The position numbers were made by a program, and so were the translations under genes. Source: Flavobacterium ardleyense (lineage in GTDB: Bacteria; Bacteroidota; Bacteroidia; Flavobacteriales; Flavobacteriaceae). From it: a stretch of 64,000 bases of DNA. The first letter of the stretch is position 1; each line of letters starts with the position of its first letter. The stretch lies in the NCBI RefSeq assembly GCF_033547075.1, contig NZ_CP137891.1:2418001-2482000 (forward strand), in the 5' to 3' direction. The notes under the pieces were generated by a model that worked only from the letters and a program-made list of their open reading frames with translations, made no database searches and was not told the DNA's origin. Of the stretch, positions 1 through 8,378 are shown piece after piece.

Positions 1-138
1 ACGATTAATTAAAGATTCGGCGTGAGCAGCATTAGCAGCAGTTTCAATAGGAGTTACAGGCTTGTCAATAGAGGCGTGCATTGGGGTAAATGTTACAGAC
101 ATAATAGCAAGCAACATAAGTACGAATGATTTTTTCAT
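1..138 (-). CDS. Exported protein of unknown function (N-terminus only)
   Basis: Only the first 46 codons are inside the window; the gene runs off the left edge. The product begins MKKSFVLMLLAIMSVTF, a positive tip followed by a hydrophobic core, and then TPMHA, so it reads as a Sec signal peptide with cleavage near residue 23. The following residues are Ala- and Thr-rich. Nothing identifies a family, and the function is unknown. It is transcribed in the same direction as ribB upstream, but 105 bases separate them and a separate promoter is possible. Confidence 0.6.
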   Translation of the reverse strand, partial: MKKSFVLMLLAIMSVTFTPMHASIDKPVTPIETAANAAHAESLINR

Positions 139-167
139 GGTATTTTATTTTTTAGAGTTATCTCTGA

Positions 168-202
168 CAAATTTAGTTTACACTGTCTCTATAATATTAC
201 AA
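168..202 (-). promoter_or_regulatory. Possible promoter of the exported protein at the left edge
   Basis: On the minus strand TAAATTTG (175-168) matches the Bacteroidota -7 box TAnnTTTG. A TTTTG lies 24 bases upstream, one base longer than the usual 17-23 spacing. This is a weak call. Confidence 0.3.
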
Positions 203-243
203 AATTAACGTTATAATTTCTAGAATTTACATTTTACCTTGAT

Positions 244-1377
244 CTAATACTTTGTGTAACCTGATATTTCTAGACCATAACCTATCATTCCAACTCGTTT
301 TGATTGCTCCGAATTTGTTAAAAGATTAAGCTTAGAAATATCCAAATCATGTAAAATCTGTGCACCAATACCAAAATCTTTATTGTCCATTTTTATTTCT
401 GGAGCTTGCATAGTTCCCTGCGCTTGCAATACTTTAAGTTCAGAAAGTCTGTTTAGTAAATCACTTGAGTGATTTTCTTGGTTTATAAAAACAACAGCAC
501 CTTGCTCATTCTCATTCAATTTTGCAAAAATTCGGTCTAATTTATCCCCTTCACTTTGAGTAAGCGTTCCAAGTATATCGTTGTTTATAGCATGTGAATT
601 GATTCTGGTAAGAACAACGTCGCCATCGTTCCACGTGCCTTTGGTAAGCGCAATATGCACTTGTTTATTTGTTGTTTGTTGATAAGCGCGCAGGCGGAAA
701 GTTCCAAATCTTGTCTGAACGTCATAATCTTCTTTTTTAACAATAAGACTATCGTGCTTCATTCTGTAGGCAACAAGATCTTCGATAGAAACAATTTTAA
801 GATCAAATTTTCTGGCCACCTCCATCAATTGCGGAAGCCTAGCCATCGATCCATCTTCATTTAGAATTTCGACCAAAATTCCAGCAGATTTTAATCCAGC
901 AAGTCTGGCAAAGTCAATTGTTGCTTCTGTATGTCCAGTTCTTCTTAGCACACCGCCTTGTTTTGCTCTCAATGGGAAAATGTGTCCTGGACGTCCTAAA
1001 TCCTCTGGCTGTGTATTATCATCAGCTAGCGCCAACACAGTTTTAGCTCTATCGTGCACAGAAATTCCAGTAGTACAGCCTTGACCAATAAGATCGACTG
1101 ATACGGTAAATTGTGTTTCGTGCAAAACTGTATTATTAGTAACCATCAAATTTAAATCTAACTCTTTACATCTTCGCTCGGTAAGAGGCGCACAAATAAG
1201 CCCTCTACCATTTGTAGCCATAAAATTGATCATCTCAGGAGTTACTTTTTCTGCGGCTGCAACAAAATCTCCTTCGTTTTCGCGGCCTTCGTCGTCAACA
1301 ACAATAATTATCTTGCCTTGACGAATTTCTTCGATCGCTTCTTCAATAGTATTTAGTGCAATAGCATCAGTCGTCAT
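244..1377 (-). CDS. ribB: 3,4-dihydroxy-2-butanone 4-phosphate synthase with degenerate GTP cyclohydrolase II domain
   Basis: RibB converts ribulose 5-phosphate into the four-carbon precursor of riboflavin. Residues 1 to about 205 form the DHBP synthase domain, with the acidic signature [10 protein letters not shown] at 28-37 and the later RPGHIFPL and RTGHTEA segments. Residues from about 208 to 377 align with GTP cyclohydrolase II (note [12 protein letters not shown] and LLTNS near the end). The zinc site normally written C-x10-C-x-C has become A, Q and E within [18 protein letters not shown], so this half cannot bind the catalytic zinc. The protein is therefore best treated as RibB alone, with a structural or regulatory tail. 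It is the last gene of the tpx-to-ribB cluster, 4 bases after the permease gene. No FMN riboswitch is visible upstream. Confidence 0.9.
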   Translation of the reverse strand: MTTDAIALNTIEEAIEEIRQGKIIIVVDDEGRENEGDFVAAAEKVTPEMINFMATNGRGLICAPLTERRCKELDLNLMVTNNTVLHETQFTVSVDLIGQGCTTGISVHDRAKTVLALADDNTQPEDLGRPGHIFPLRAKQGGVLRRTGHTEATIDFARLAGLKSAGILVEILNEDGSMARLPQLMEVARKFDLKIVSIEDLVAYRMKHDSLIVKKEDYDVQTRFGTFRLRAYQQTTNKQVHIALTKGTWNDGDVVLTRINSHAINNDILGTLTQSEGDKLDRIFAKLNENEQGAVVFINQENHSSDLLNRLSELKVLQAQGTMQAPEIKMDNKDFGIGAQILHDLDISKLNLLTNSEQSKRVGMIGYGLEISGYTKY

Positions 1378-1381
1378 AATA

Positions 1382-2839
1382 TTATTTTTTTGTGGGTATA
1401 AATTTTTTAAATATTTTTTGGATAGGATCTAAAATTCGATCGAAGTTTATTAACCCTACGTCGTTTGTTGCTCTATATGTAAGCAAAACAGCCAGAGGTG
1501 CTAATACAATCGATGACATCCATGTTCCTAAAAAAGGAGAAATTTCATTCTCTTGAGCGATTTTCTTGCCAAAGGTATTTATAAAGTGGAAGATGATAAA
1601 TATTAATACAGCAAAAACTATTGGAAGTCCCAATCCTCCTTTGCGTATAATAGCGCCTAAAGGAGCACCGATAAAGAACATCAGAAAACATGAAAATGCG
1701 ATTACAAATTTTTCGTAAAAAGCGATCCAGTGACTATTGATATTCTTCTGCTTATTTTCAAATTCTATTTTAGAACTGCTTATTCCAAAAGAAGTATTTA
1801 AAACAAAACTATTAGCAACTTTCAAAATTTCGATTTGATCGGTCTTATCAAATAAATTCAAAACAGCTGTACTATTTGGAAGTTTTTTAGTTTGGACAAC
1901 TGGCAAATCGATAGTATTTGTTTGCGGTAAATAGGGATTTAGAATTCCTGTTCTTTGATGGCTATTTTCTGAAAACGATTTTAATTCTTTCATGTAGTCT
2001 AGATCGAGCGAATCAATTGTGTACCGCAGTTCGTCAACTGTTAGCATCGTATTAGTATTACTTATCTGAGTATCGTCCAAATTACTACCTGTAAGCGTTG
2101 AAAGATCAATATTTAGGATATATTTTTTAAAAGAGCTTTTAGCAAAGGGTACTTTATTTCGGTCTTGGAAGTTTTTTGGAATTACATCTTCGTAATAATA
2201 GCCATCATTAAGTACTAATTGCAAAACACTAGATTGCTTACTACTAATAAGCTCGCCAGTTTTTGCTTTGATAACTGTGGAATTCCGAGTATCTAATTTA
2301 GACTTTTTGTGAATGGTGATTCCAGTAAGAAATCGCCCATCTTTTCCGGATTTTTTGTTGACTTTGATGTTGTAATCACCCACGTCATTAAACTGCCCTT
2401 CGGCGATGGCAAGAGCAGGTTGGACTTGAGCTAAATTTTTACGAAAATTTACAAACTTATATTCCGCAAATGGAATTATATTATTTGCAAAGGCGAAAGC
2501 GGCAATCGCGAGAATTGCTATAAAAACCGATAAACCACGCATCGCCCGATTAAGTGAAATACCCGCCGATTTCATTGCAGCAAACTCATAATTCTCTGAG
2601 AGATTACCAAAGGTCATAATTGAAGCAAGTACAATCGAGAGCGGAAGTACAAGAGGTACAACGCTTGGCATTTTATAAATAAGAAACTTGAAAATAAGAA
2701 GCACATCCAGGTCTTTCCCAGCAAGTTCTCCTATAAATAGCCAAACCGTTTGTAGAATAAAAATTAAAAATAAGATTACAAATACAGTTCCGAATGTAGT
2801 TATAAAGCTTGTAAGAATGTACTTGTCAAGTATTTTCAC
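1382..2839 (-). CDS. LptF/LptG family permease (lipopolysaccharide export)
   Basis: This 485-residue inner-membrane protein has three membrane segments in the first 125 residues, a periplasmic domain of about 240 residues, and three more segments in the last 110 (the GAPLGAIIRKGG loop lies between them). That is the LptF/LptG (YjgP/YjgQ) architecture. With LptB these proteins extract lipopolysaccharide from the inner membrane for transport to the cell surface. Sequence alone does not separate LptF from LptG here. The gene sits 5 bases after lolA and 4 bases before ribB, so it is co-transcribed with them, and its company with lolA fits an outer-membrane assembly role. Confidence 0.88.
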   Translation of the reverse strand: MKILDKYILTSFITTFGTVFVILFLIFILQTVWLFIGELAGKDLDVLLIFKFLIYKMPSVVPLVLPLSIVLASIMTFGNLSENYEFAAMKSAGISLNRAMRGLSVFIAILAIAAFAFANNIIPFAEYKFVNFRKNLAQVQPALAIAEGQFNDVGDYNIKVNKKSGKDGRFLTGITIHKKSKLDTRNSTVIKAKTGELISSKQSSVLQLVLNDGYYYEDVIPKNFQDRNKVPFAKSSFKKYILNIDLSTLTGSNLDDTQISNTNTMLTVDELRYTIDSLDLDYMKELKSFSENSHQRTGILNPYLPQTNTIDLPVVQTKKLPNSTAVLNLFDKTDQIEILKVANSFVLNTSFGISSSKIEFENKQKNINSHWIAFYEKFVIAFSCFLMFFIGAPLGAIIRKGGLGLPIVFAVLIFIIFHFINTFGKKIAQENEISPFLGTWMSSIVLAPLAVLLTYRATNDVGLINFDRILDPIQKIFKKFIPTKK

Positions 2840-2844
2840 AGAAC

Positions 2845-3486
2845 TTAATCGAGTTTATTAATGTAATAGTTAGGATATTTATTCTGCGCAAATATAAATT
2901 GATTTTTTGACAGTGGCTGATTGGTTTTAAAAGAATTAACAGTGAGTGTTGTCTTCGTACCATTTTTGCCGCTTTCAATCAAATTATAGATATGTTTTGT
3001 CTGAATATCGATTCCTAAAAGGATGTCTTTTCGCTGATCTTTAGAGCTAATTGGAGTCAATTTTACATACTGAATTTTTCGTCCTTTTACGTTTTGCAAA
3101 ATATCCCAATCATATTTATATCCTTTATTAAAGAATGTCAACATTTTGGATGGGGTAATTGCATTATCGTCATTATCATCAACTTTACTAATAGATACTT
3201 CTTCATCTTCTGGAACTATAGTATAAGTTTTTTGACCGTCAAAAATTTTAGTAACACCCATAAAATTAAGCAAATACTTATTGCCCTGCATGGTAACATT
3301 TCCTTTGCTGTCTTGATTGATATTTTCTTTTGCGTTATTGAGTTGATATTTAAAATCAATTGCAATATTATCGTAAGATTTAATCTTTGAAGTTACTTCA
3401 TCGAGTAGTGCTTTTGCCTTTTTATCTTGAGCTTGCGCGCTAAATGTGATTAATGCAATAAGTAAAATCTGTACTAACTTTTTCAT
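2845..3486 (-). CDS. lolA: Outer membrane lipoprotein carrier protein, LolA-like
   Basis: The 213-residue protein starts with a clear signal peptide (MKKLVQILLIALITFSAQAQ, cleaved near residue 19). The mature part has the LolA pattern: an amphipathic helix (KALLDEVTSKIKSYDNIAIDF), then strands carrying a GNVTMQGNKYLL segment and a LLGIDIQTKHIYNL segment. LolA is the periplasmic shuttle that takes lipoproteins from the inner to the outer membrane. It lies 3 bases after ftsK and 5 bases before the LptF/G permease gene, which points to a single transcript. Bacteroidota LolA proteins are divergent from the Escherichia coli one, so the exact role rests on family and context. Confidence 0.85.
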   Translation of the reverse strand: MKKLVQILLIALITFSAQAQDKKAKALLDEVTSKIKSYDNIAIDFKYQLNNAKENINQDSKGNVTMQGNKYLLNFMGVTKIFDGQKTYTIVPEDEEVSISKVDDNDDNAITPSKMLTFFNKGYKYDWDILQNVKGRKIQYVKLTPISSKDQRKDILLGIDIQTKHIYNLIESGKNGTKTTLTVNSFKTNQPLSKNQFIFAQNKYPNYYINKLD

Positions 3487-3489
3487 TTT

Positions 3490-5985
3490 TTAAGAGTTTT
3501 GTTCGTTATTAAAGAATTGATCGAGCGCTGATAAATCACTAATATTAACTCCTCTGGCTTTACTTCCCTCAAATGGACCAACAATTCCTGCCGATTCTAA
3601 TTGATCAATCAATCTTCCTGCGCGGTTGTATCCTAATTTAAGTTTCCTTTGAAGCAATGAAGCCGATCCTTGTTGGGCGCCAACAATGATTTCTGCAGCT
3701 TCTCTAAAGAGCGTATCTCGTTCAGAAATATTCATATCAAGATTAATGCCACTATCATCTTTATCAAACTCCGGAAGCAGATAAGCCTCGGGATAAGCTT
3801 TTTGCGATCCAATATATTCAGTAATTCGTTCAACCTCGGGAGTGTCAACAAAAGCACATTGCACGCGCACAACATCATTACCATTGGTATAGAGTAAATC
3901 TCCACGACCAATTAACTGATCGGCACCTGCAGTGTCCAAAATTGTACGTGAATCAATCTTTGATGTCACTCTAAAGGCAATACGAGCAGGGAAATTCGCT
4001 TTAATAATACCTGTAATTACGTTTACCGAAGGTCGCTGTGTTGCAATAATTAAGTGGATTCCAATCGCTCTCGCAAGCTGTGCAAGCCGTGCAATTGGTG
4101 TTTCAACTTCTTTTCCTGCAGTCATAATTAAATCGGCGAATTCGTCGACAACCAATACTATATATGGTAGGAAACGGTGCCCATTTTCTGGGTTTAATTT
4201 TCGAGATTTAAATTTATCATTGTATTCTTTAATGTTTCGAACCATCGCATCTTTAAGAAGATTGTAACGGTTGTCCATTTCTATACAAAGCGAATTTAAA
4301 GTATTAATAACCTTGGTGTTGTCGGTAATAATCGCATCCTCTCCATCAGGAAGTTTTGCTAGATAATGTCTTTCAATTTTATTGAATAAGGTTAACTCAA
4401 CTTTTTTCGGGTCAACCAAAACAAATTTCACTTCGGCTGGGTGCTTTTTGTACAGTAGGGAAGTAAGTACTGCGTTAAGGCCCACAGATTTCCCCTGCCC
4501 AGTTGCTCCAGCCATCAAAAGGTGTGGCATTTTGGCAAGATCCACAACAAAAGTTTCATTGGATATTGTTTTGCCTAAAGCAATTGGAAGTTCCATTTCC
4601 GCTTCTTGAAATTTGGCTGAGCCAATAACAGAGCGCATAGATACCATAGTTGGATTTTTATTTGGTACCTCAATACCAATTGTTCCCTTTCCAGGTATCG
4701 GTGCAATAATTCTAATTCCCAACGCCGAAAGTGACAATGCAATATCGTCTTCCAAGCTTTTAATTTTCGAAATTCTAATTCCCGCTTCTGGAACAATTTC
4801 GTACAAGGTTACCGAAGGTCCTACGGTAGCTTTAATTTGTGCAATTTCTATTTTATAATTCCGAAGAGTTTCAACAATTCGATTTTTATTTTCTTCTAAT
4901 TCTTGTTGGTTAATCGTAATTCCGACACCCGAATATTCCTTTAATAAATCAAGGGTCGGAAATTTATAATTAGATAAATCTAGAGTTGGGTCAAATAGTC
5001 CAAAATCAGCAACAAGTCTGTTGGCCAAATTTTCCTCCACAACTTCTTCTTCGGCCGCAGTTTCTATAACAAATTCTTCAACTTTATTATTTTCACTCAC
5101 TGGAACTTTTGGTTCTAATGATAAGATGGTTTCAGGTTTCATCGTTTCCACAATCGGAGGTTCCACTTTTGGGCTTTCCACTTTTGGTAAAACAACTTCT
5201 TTTTTAATTTCCGAATGGTGACTAATCGTTGGTTTTAAACTTTCTTTATTTATTTCAAATTTGGACGCTGGCTTTTCTTTTGCAATTGGTTCAAAAGAAT
5301 CCTCGGCATTGTCATCAACCGCATATTCTTCTAAATTATAAGCATCAGTAGCATTTTCGGCTACTGGCATTCTCGCTTTGAAGTCTTCTTTTTTCTTTTC
5401 GAAATAAGTGGCAACTTTATCCGTAGACAATTCAAATTTAGCTACTAGAAATATTAGCAATGAAAATATTAAAACTATCACAGTCCCCGAATATCCCAGA
5501 AAATCCTGTAAATAAAGACTGATCTCGTAGCCAACCGTTCCACCTAATTCTGGTAAGGTTGATGCAAAAAATCCACAGAACACAGAGATGAGTACCATTG
5601 CAAATAAGTCCCAAAACCAAATTAATTTTAATTTTTGTAATGAAACATCCAAAACTACAGAAAGACCAGTCAGGAAAAATAATTTTACAAATAGAAAAGA
5701 AGCGACTCCAAAACCTCTAAAAATGAAAAGATCAGCAAGGTAGGCACCAACTTTTCCGAGCCAATTGCGTGTATGCTCAGATCGATCATCAAATACTGCC
5801 AATGTGCTTTGGTCCTGAGTACCATAAATATAAAATGAAACAAAAGCTAATAATAGCGCCAATGAAAGAACAATAAGCAATATTCCAAACACCAACTTAT
5901 ATTGCTTCAATCTTTTCTTCTTGACTTCTGGACTAACAGTTGTAGCTTTCTTAGAAGTAGAATCTTTTTTAACCGTTTTTGCCAT
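3490..5985 (-). CDS. ftsK: DNA translocase FtsK/SpoIIIE family
   Basis: FtsK pumps DNA at the division septum and clears the terminus region during chromosome segregation. The 831-residue protein has four hydrophobic segments between about residues 30 and 190, a Glu/Pro/Lys-rich linker to about 330, and then the motor. The Walker A motif GATGQGKSVG is near residue 495 and the Walker B motif VLVVDEFADLI near 610. The C-terminal 65 residues form the winged-helix gamma domain (LLQRKLKLGYNRAGRLIDQL), which in the family reads polar DNA sequences. The next gene, lolA, follows after 3 bases. dgkA lies 47 bases upstream. Length and domain order are normal. Confidence 0.96.
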   Translation of the reverse strand: MAKTVKKDSTSKKATTVSPEVKKKRLKQYKLVFGILLIVLSLALLLAFVSFYIYGTQDQSTLAVFDDRSEHTRNWLGKVGAYLADLFIFRGFGVASFLFVKLFFLTGLSVVLDVSLQKLKLIWFWDLFAMVLISVFCGFFASTLPELGGTVGYEISLYLQDFLGYSGTVIVLIFSLLIFLVAKFELSTDKVATYFEKKKEDFKARMPVAENATDAYNLEEYAVDDNAEDSFEPIAKEKPASKFEINKESLKPTISHHSEIKKEVVLPKVESPKVEPPIVETMKPETILSLEPKVPVSENNKVEEFVIETAAEEEVVEENLANRLVADFGLFDPTLDLSNYKFPTLDLLKEYSGVGITINQQELEENKNRIVETLRNYKIEIAQIKATVGPSVTLYEIVPEAGIRISKIKSLEDDIALSLSALGIRIIAPIPGKGTIGIEVPNKNPTMVSMRSVIGSAKFQEAEMELPIALGKTISNETFVVDLAKMPHLLMAGATGQGKSVGLNAVLTSLLYKKHPAEVKFVLVDPKKVELTLFNKIERHYLAKLPDGEDAIITDNTKVINTLNSLCIEMDNRYNLLKDAMVRNIKEYNDKFKSRKLNPENGHRFLPYIVLVVDEFADLIMTAGKEVETPIARLAQLARAIGIHLIIATQRPSVNVITGIIKANFPARIAFRVTSKIDSRTILDTAGADQLIGRGDLLYTNGNDVVRVQCAFVDTPEVERITEYIGSQKAYPEAYLLPEFDKDDSGINLDMNISERDTLFREAAEIIVGAQQGSASLLQRKLKLGYNRAGRLIDQLESAGIVGPFEGSKARGVNISDLSALDQFFNNEQNS

Positions 5986-6032
5986 TGCACGAGGTACGTT
6001 ATAATATTTAATATAAATGTGAAGCTAACTTT

Positions 6033-6407
6033 TTAAAAAATGTAAGGCCAATAAATTAATGCACCAACAATTAATGCTGCCGTAGCTGCAAAAAACACTG
6101 CTCCAGCGGCAATATCTTTAATGAAACCTATAGTTTTATGGAATCCTGGATGAATAAAGTCGGCAATTTTTTCGACTGCGGTATTTAGACCTTCAACGGC
6201 AAGGACCATTCCTGTCGCCATTGTTTGCATAATCCATTCTTCACGACTAATATCAAAATAGAATCCTGCGCCTACTACAAGCATACCTATAGCCAATTGA
6301 GCCATGATGCTATGCTCTGTTGTAATAAGTTTATATGCTCCCTTATATGCGAAGGAAAAACTTTTAATCCGTCCGGAAATAAAAGAAGTGTCTTTTTTAA
6401 ATTCCAT
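6033..6407 (-). CDS. dgkA: Diacylglycerol kinase (prokaryotic, DgkA type)
   Basis: This 124-residue integral membrane protein phosphorylates diacylglycerol (or undecaprenol in some bacteria) to recycle lipids released during envelope synthesis. The signature EGLNTAVEKIADF, which holds the catalytic Glu and Asn-rich helix, is at about residues 70-82. Three hydrophobic helices are visible, and the N-terminal SFSFAYKGAYKLITTEHS is the usual amphipathic start. Substrate choice between diacylglycerol and undecaprenol cannot be decided from sequence. The start is 5 bases after the tpx stop, and ftsK follows after 47 bases. Confidence 0.9.
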   Translation of the reverse strand: MEFKKDTSFISGRIKSFSFAYKGAYKLITTEHSIMAQLAIGMLVVGAGFYFDISREEWIMQTMATGMVLAVEGLNTAVEKIADFIHPGFHKTIGFIKDIAAGAVFFAATAALIVGALIYWPYIF

Positions 6408-6412
6408 GTAGA

Positions 6413-6910
6413 CTATAGTGCCGCAATCGCTGCGTCGTAATTTGGCTCATCTGCAATTTCACTAACTTGCTCAGTATAGATAACTTTCCCATTGCTATTG
6501 ATAATTACAATTGCACGGGAATGCAATCCTTGCATAGGACCATCAGCGATGGTAACATTGTAGTCCTTGCCAAATTGACCTTCTCTGAAATCAGATAAGT
6601 TTGTTACATTTTCTATTCCTTCAGCGCCACAAAATCTCTTTTGAGCAAAAGGTAAATCTTTTGAGATGCAAAGCACTTCTGTATTTTCCAAAGCTGCAGC
6701 TTTCTGATTAAAAGCGCGAACCGATGCTGCGCAGACACCGGTGTCAACGCTGGGAAAGATATTTAAAATTAAATTTTTTCCAGCAAAATCTTTCAATGAT
6801 TTAGTGACAAGATCTGTATTAACTAAAGTAAAATCAGGAGCTTGAGTATTTAATTCAGGTAACATTCCCAATGTATTTACTTTCGATCCGTGTAGTGTTA
6901 TTGAAGCCAT
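6413..6910 (-). CDS. tpx: Thiol peroxidase (Tpx, atypical 2-Cys peroxiredoxin)
   Basis: Tpx reduces hydrogen peroxide and alkyl hydroperoxides using thioredoxin. The 165-residue protein carries the peroxidatic Cys60 in PSVDTGVCAASVR and the resolving Cys93 in FAQKRFCGAEG, which are the two Tpx positions. Length is standard. It is the first gene of a six-gene minus-strand run ending with ribB. A TAnnTTTG box lies just upstream. It acts in the cytoplasm and complements the AhpC-type peroxidase encoded about 1 kb away. Confidence 0.94.
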   Translation of the reverse strand: MASITLHGSKVNTLGMLPELNTQAPDFTLVNTDLVTKSLKDFAGKNLILNIFPSVDTGVCAASVRAFNQKAAALENTEVLCISKDLPFAQKRFCGAEGIENVTNLSDFREGQFGKDYNVTIADGPMQGLHSRAIVIINSNGKVIYTEQVSEIADEPNYDAAIAAL

Positions 6911-6932
6911 TTTTATATAATTTTTAGATTTT

Positions 6933-6940
6933 CAAAAGTA
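6933..6940 (-). promoter_or_regulatory. tpx: -7 box of the tpx promoter
   Basis: TACTTTTG on the minus strand matches TAnnTTTG and lies 23 bases from the tpx start codon. No good -33 TTG is visible at the expected distance, so only the -7 element is claimed. Confidence 0.45.
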
Positions 6941-7015
6941 AGAAAAATAAATGTGATGCCGTAGTTATAGATGACGAAACCCCAAAAAATATATCAGTAA
7001 AAAATACCTATAAAA

Positions 7016-7042
7016 AAAGGCGCTTTTATAAAAAGCGCCTTT
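7016..7042 (-). terminator. Terminator of the peroxiredoxin/thioredoxin operon
   Basis: A perfect 12-base inverted repeat (AAAGGCGCTTTT and its complement) with a 3-base spacer is followed on the minus strand by a run of seven T. It lies just after the 85-residue protein gene. Confidence 0.9.
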
Positions 7043-7064
7043 AAATGAAACAAGTTCCTTAATC

Positions 7065-7322
7065 TTATTGATCTATAGAACCCAATACTCTCTTCATAAA
7101 TGTATTGAGAGCTTCTTTTTGTGGAGTACCATCCTTGATCATCTTATCTACTTCGATTGCTCCGTACATATTTGAAATTAATTCGGCAATTACATCTATT
7201 TCTTCATCTTTAAGAGAAGATACTTCAGTTAATGCTTCCAAAACTTCAATAGCTTCTACTAAGTAATCTTGATCATTTTCTTCTATAAACTGCGTAAGAT
7301 GCTTTATTACAGGTAGTTTCAT
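7065..7322 (-). CDS. Small acidic helical protein of a peroxiredoxin operon
   Basis: The product is 85 residues, acidic and almost entirely helical, with no Cys, no signal peptide and no membrane segment. I do not recognise a function; it resembles the small DUF6952-type proteins found in Flavobacteria beside redox genes. It begins 4 bases after the thioredoxin gene and a strong terminator follows, so it is the third gene of the AhpC-thioredoxin operon. A partner or accessory role in peroxide handling is inferred from position only. Confidence 0.75.
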   Translation of the reverse strand: MKLPVIKHLTQFIEENDQDYLVEAIEVLEALTEVSSLKDEEIDVIAELISNMYGAIEVDKMIKDGTPQKEALNTFMKRVLGSIDQ

Positions 7323-7326
7323 AGTA

Positions 7327-7641
7327 CTATTTGTTTTTTATTTCAGTAACTAGATCTCCCAAAATCTCTGCTTTATTTGTCTGAGTCTCATTTACAAGAA
7401 CTCCATTATGAAATGTTGCAAAAGTTGGAAGATTACTCACATTGGCGAGCTTCCTAGATTCTGGTGATTTCTCTGCATCTACAATTACAAATGTCATATC
7501 ATCATTTTCTGTAGCCATTTTTTTAAATTTTGGCTTCATAATACGACAGTTACCACACCAGCTAGCAGAATACTGAACAACTACTTTATTGTTTTCGCTA
7601 ACTAGAGTAGCCAAAGTGTCTTCGTTTAATTCAATTAACAT
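7327..7641 (-). CDS. Thioredoxin family protein
   Basis: The 104-residue cytoplasmic protein has the thioredoxin fold with active site SWCGNCRIMKP, the redox pair being Cys29 and Cys32. The cis-proline segment is NLPTFATF. CGNC differs from the CGPC of classical TrxA, which changes the redox potential in engineered thioredoxins. It lies 18 bases after the AhpC-type peroxiredoxin gene, so it is a likely dedicated electron donor for that enzyme. Confidence 0.9.
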   Translation of the reverse strand: MLIELNEDTLATLVSENNKVVVQYSASWCGNCRIMKPKFKKMATENDDMTFVIVDAEKSPESRKLANVSNLPTFATFHNGVLVNETQTNKAEILGDLVTEIKNK

Positions 7642-7659
7642 ATTGTAATGATTTATTAA

Positions 7660-8295
7660 TTAGTTACTCAAATAGCTTGCAACACCTTCTCTAGTTGCAA
7701 ACATTGCATCTTTTCCTTCTTCCCAATTTGCTGGACAAACTTCTCCGTTAGTTTGAACGTGTGTGTAAGCGTCGATCAGTCGGATATATTCTTTAACATT
7801 TCTACCAAGTGGCATATCATTTACACTTTCGTGGAAAATTTTTCCTGTCTCATCAATCAGGTACGTTGCACGATACGTTACGTTTGAACCTTCAATCATA
7901 ACTGAGTCAGTTTCTTCGCTATATCCTGTTGATTCAATGTCAAGAATTCCTAAGATGTTAGATAAGTTTCTGTTAGTATCAGCAAGAATTGGATACGTTA
8001 CTCCCTCAATTCCACCATTATCTTTTGCTGTATTAAGCCAAGCAAAGTGAACCTCTGCAGTATCGCAAGAAGCTCCAATTACAATAGTATTTCTTTTTTC
8101 AAATTCTCCCAAAGCATCTTGAAAAGCATGAAGCTCAGTAGGACAAACGAATGTGAAATCTTTTGGATACCAAAACAATAACACTTTCTTGTTGTTGTTT
8201 GTAGCTTCTTCAAAAATGTTGATTTTCATATTATCACCCATTTCAGAAATAGCATCTACTGCAATACTTGGAAATTTTTTACCTACTAATGACAT
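7660..8295 (-). CDS. Typical 2-Cys peroxiredoxin (AhpC/Prx1 type)
   Basis: The enzyme reduces hydrogen peroxide and organic hydroperoxides. The peroxidatic Cys51 is in DFTFVCPTELH and the resolving Cys (about 187) is in GEVCPANW. The 211-residue length and both motifs are those of typical 2-Cys peroxiredoxins acting as dimers or decamers in the cytoplasm. It heads an operon with thioredoxin and a small helical protein. No AhpF is present here, which fits reduction by the neighbouring thioredoxin. A TACTTTTG -7 box lies 33 bases upstream. Confidence 0.95.
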   Translation of the reverse strand: MSLVGKKFPSIAVDAISEMGDNMKINIFEEATNNNKKVLLFWYPKDFTFVCPTELHAFQDALGEFEKRNTIVIGASCDTAEVHFAWLNTAKDNGGIEGVTYPILADTNRNLSNILGILDIESTGYSEETDSVMIEGSNVTYRATYLIDETGKIFHESVNDMPLGRNVKEYIRLIDAYTHVQTNGEVCPANWEEGKDAMFATREGVASYLSN

Positions 8296-8327
8296 AATTT
8301 ATAAATTTTGATTATTAATTTCTTTTA

Positions 8328-8335
8328 CAAAAGTA
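8328..8335 (-). promoter_or_regulatory. -7 box of the peroxiredoxin operon promoter
   Basis: TACTTTTG on the minus strand matches TAnnTTTG, 33 bases upstream of the peroxiredoxin start. No TTG stands at the normal -33 distance, which could mean an activator is needed. Confidence 0.5.
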
Positions 8336-8378
8336 CCACTATTATACACTTATTTGAATAAATTCTGATTATACTTTT

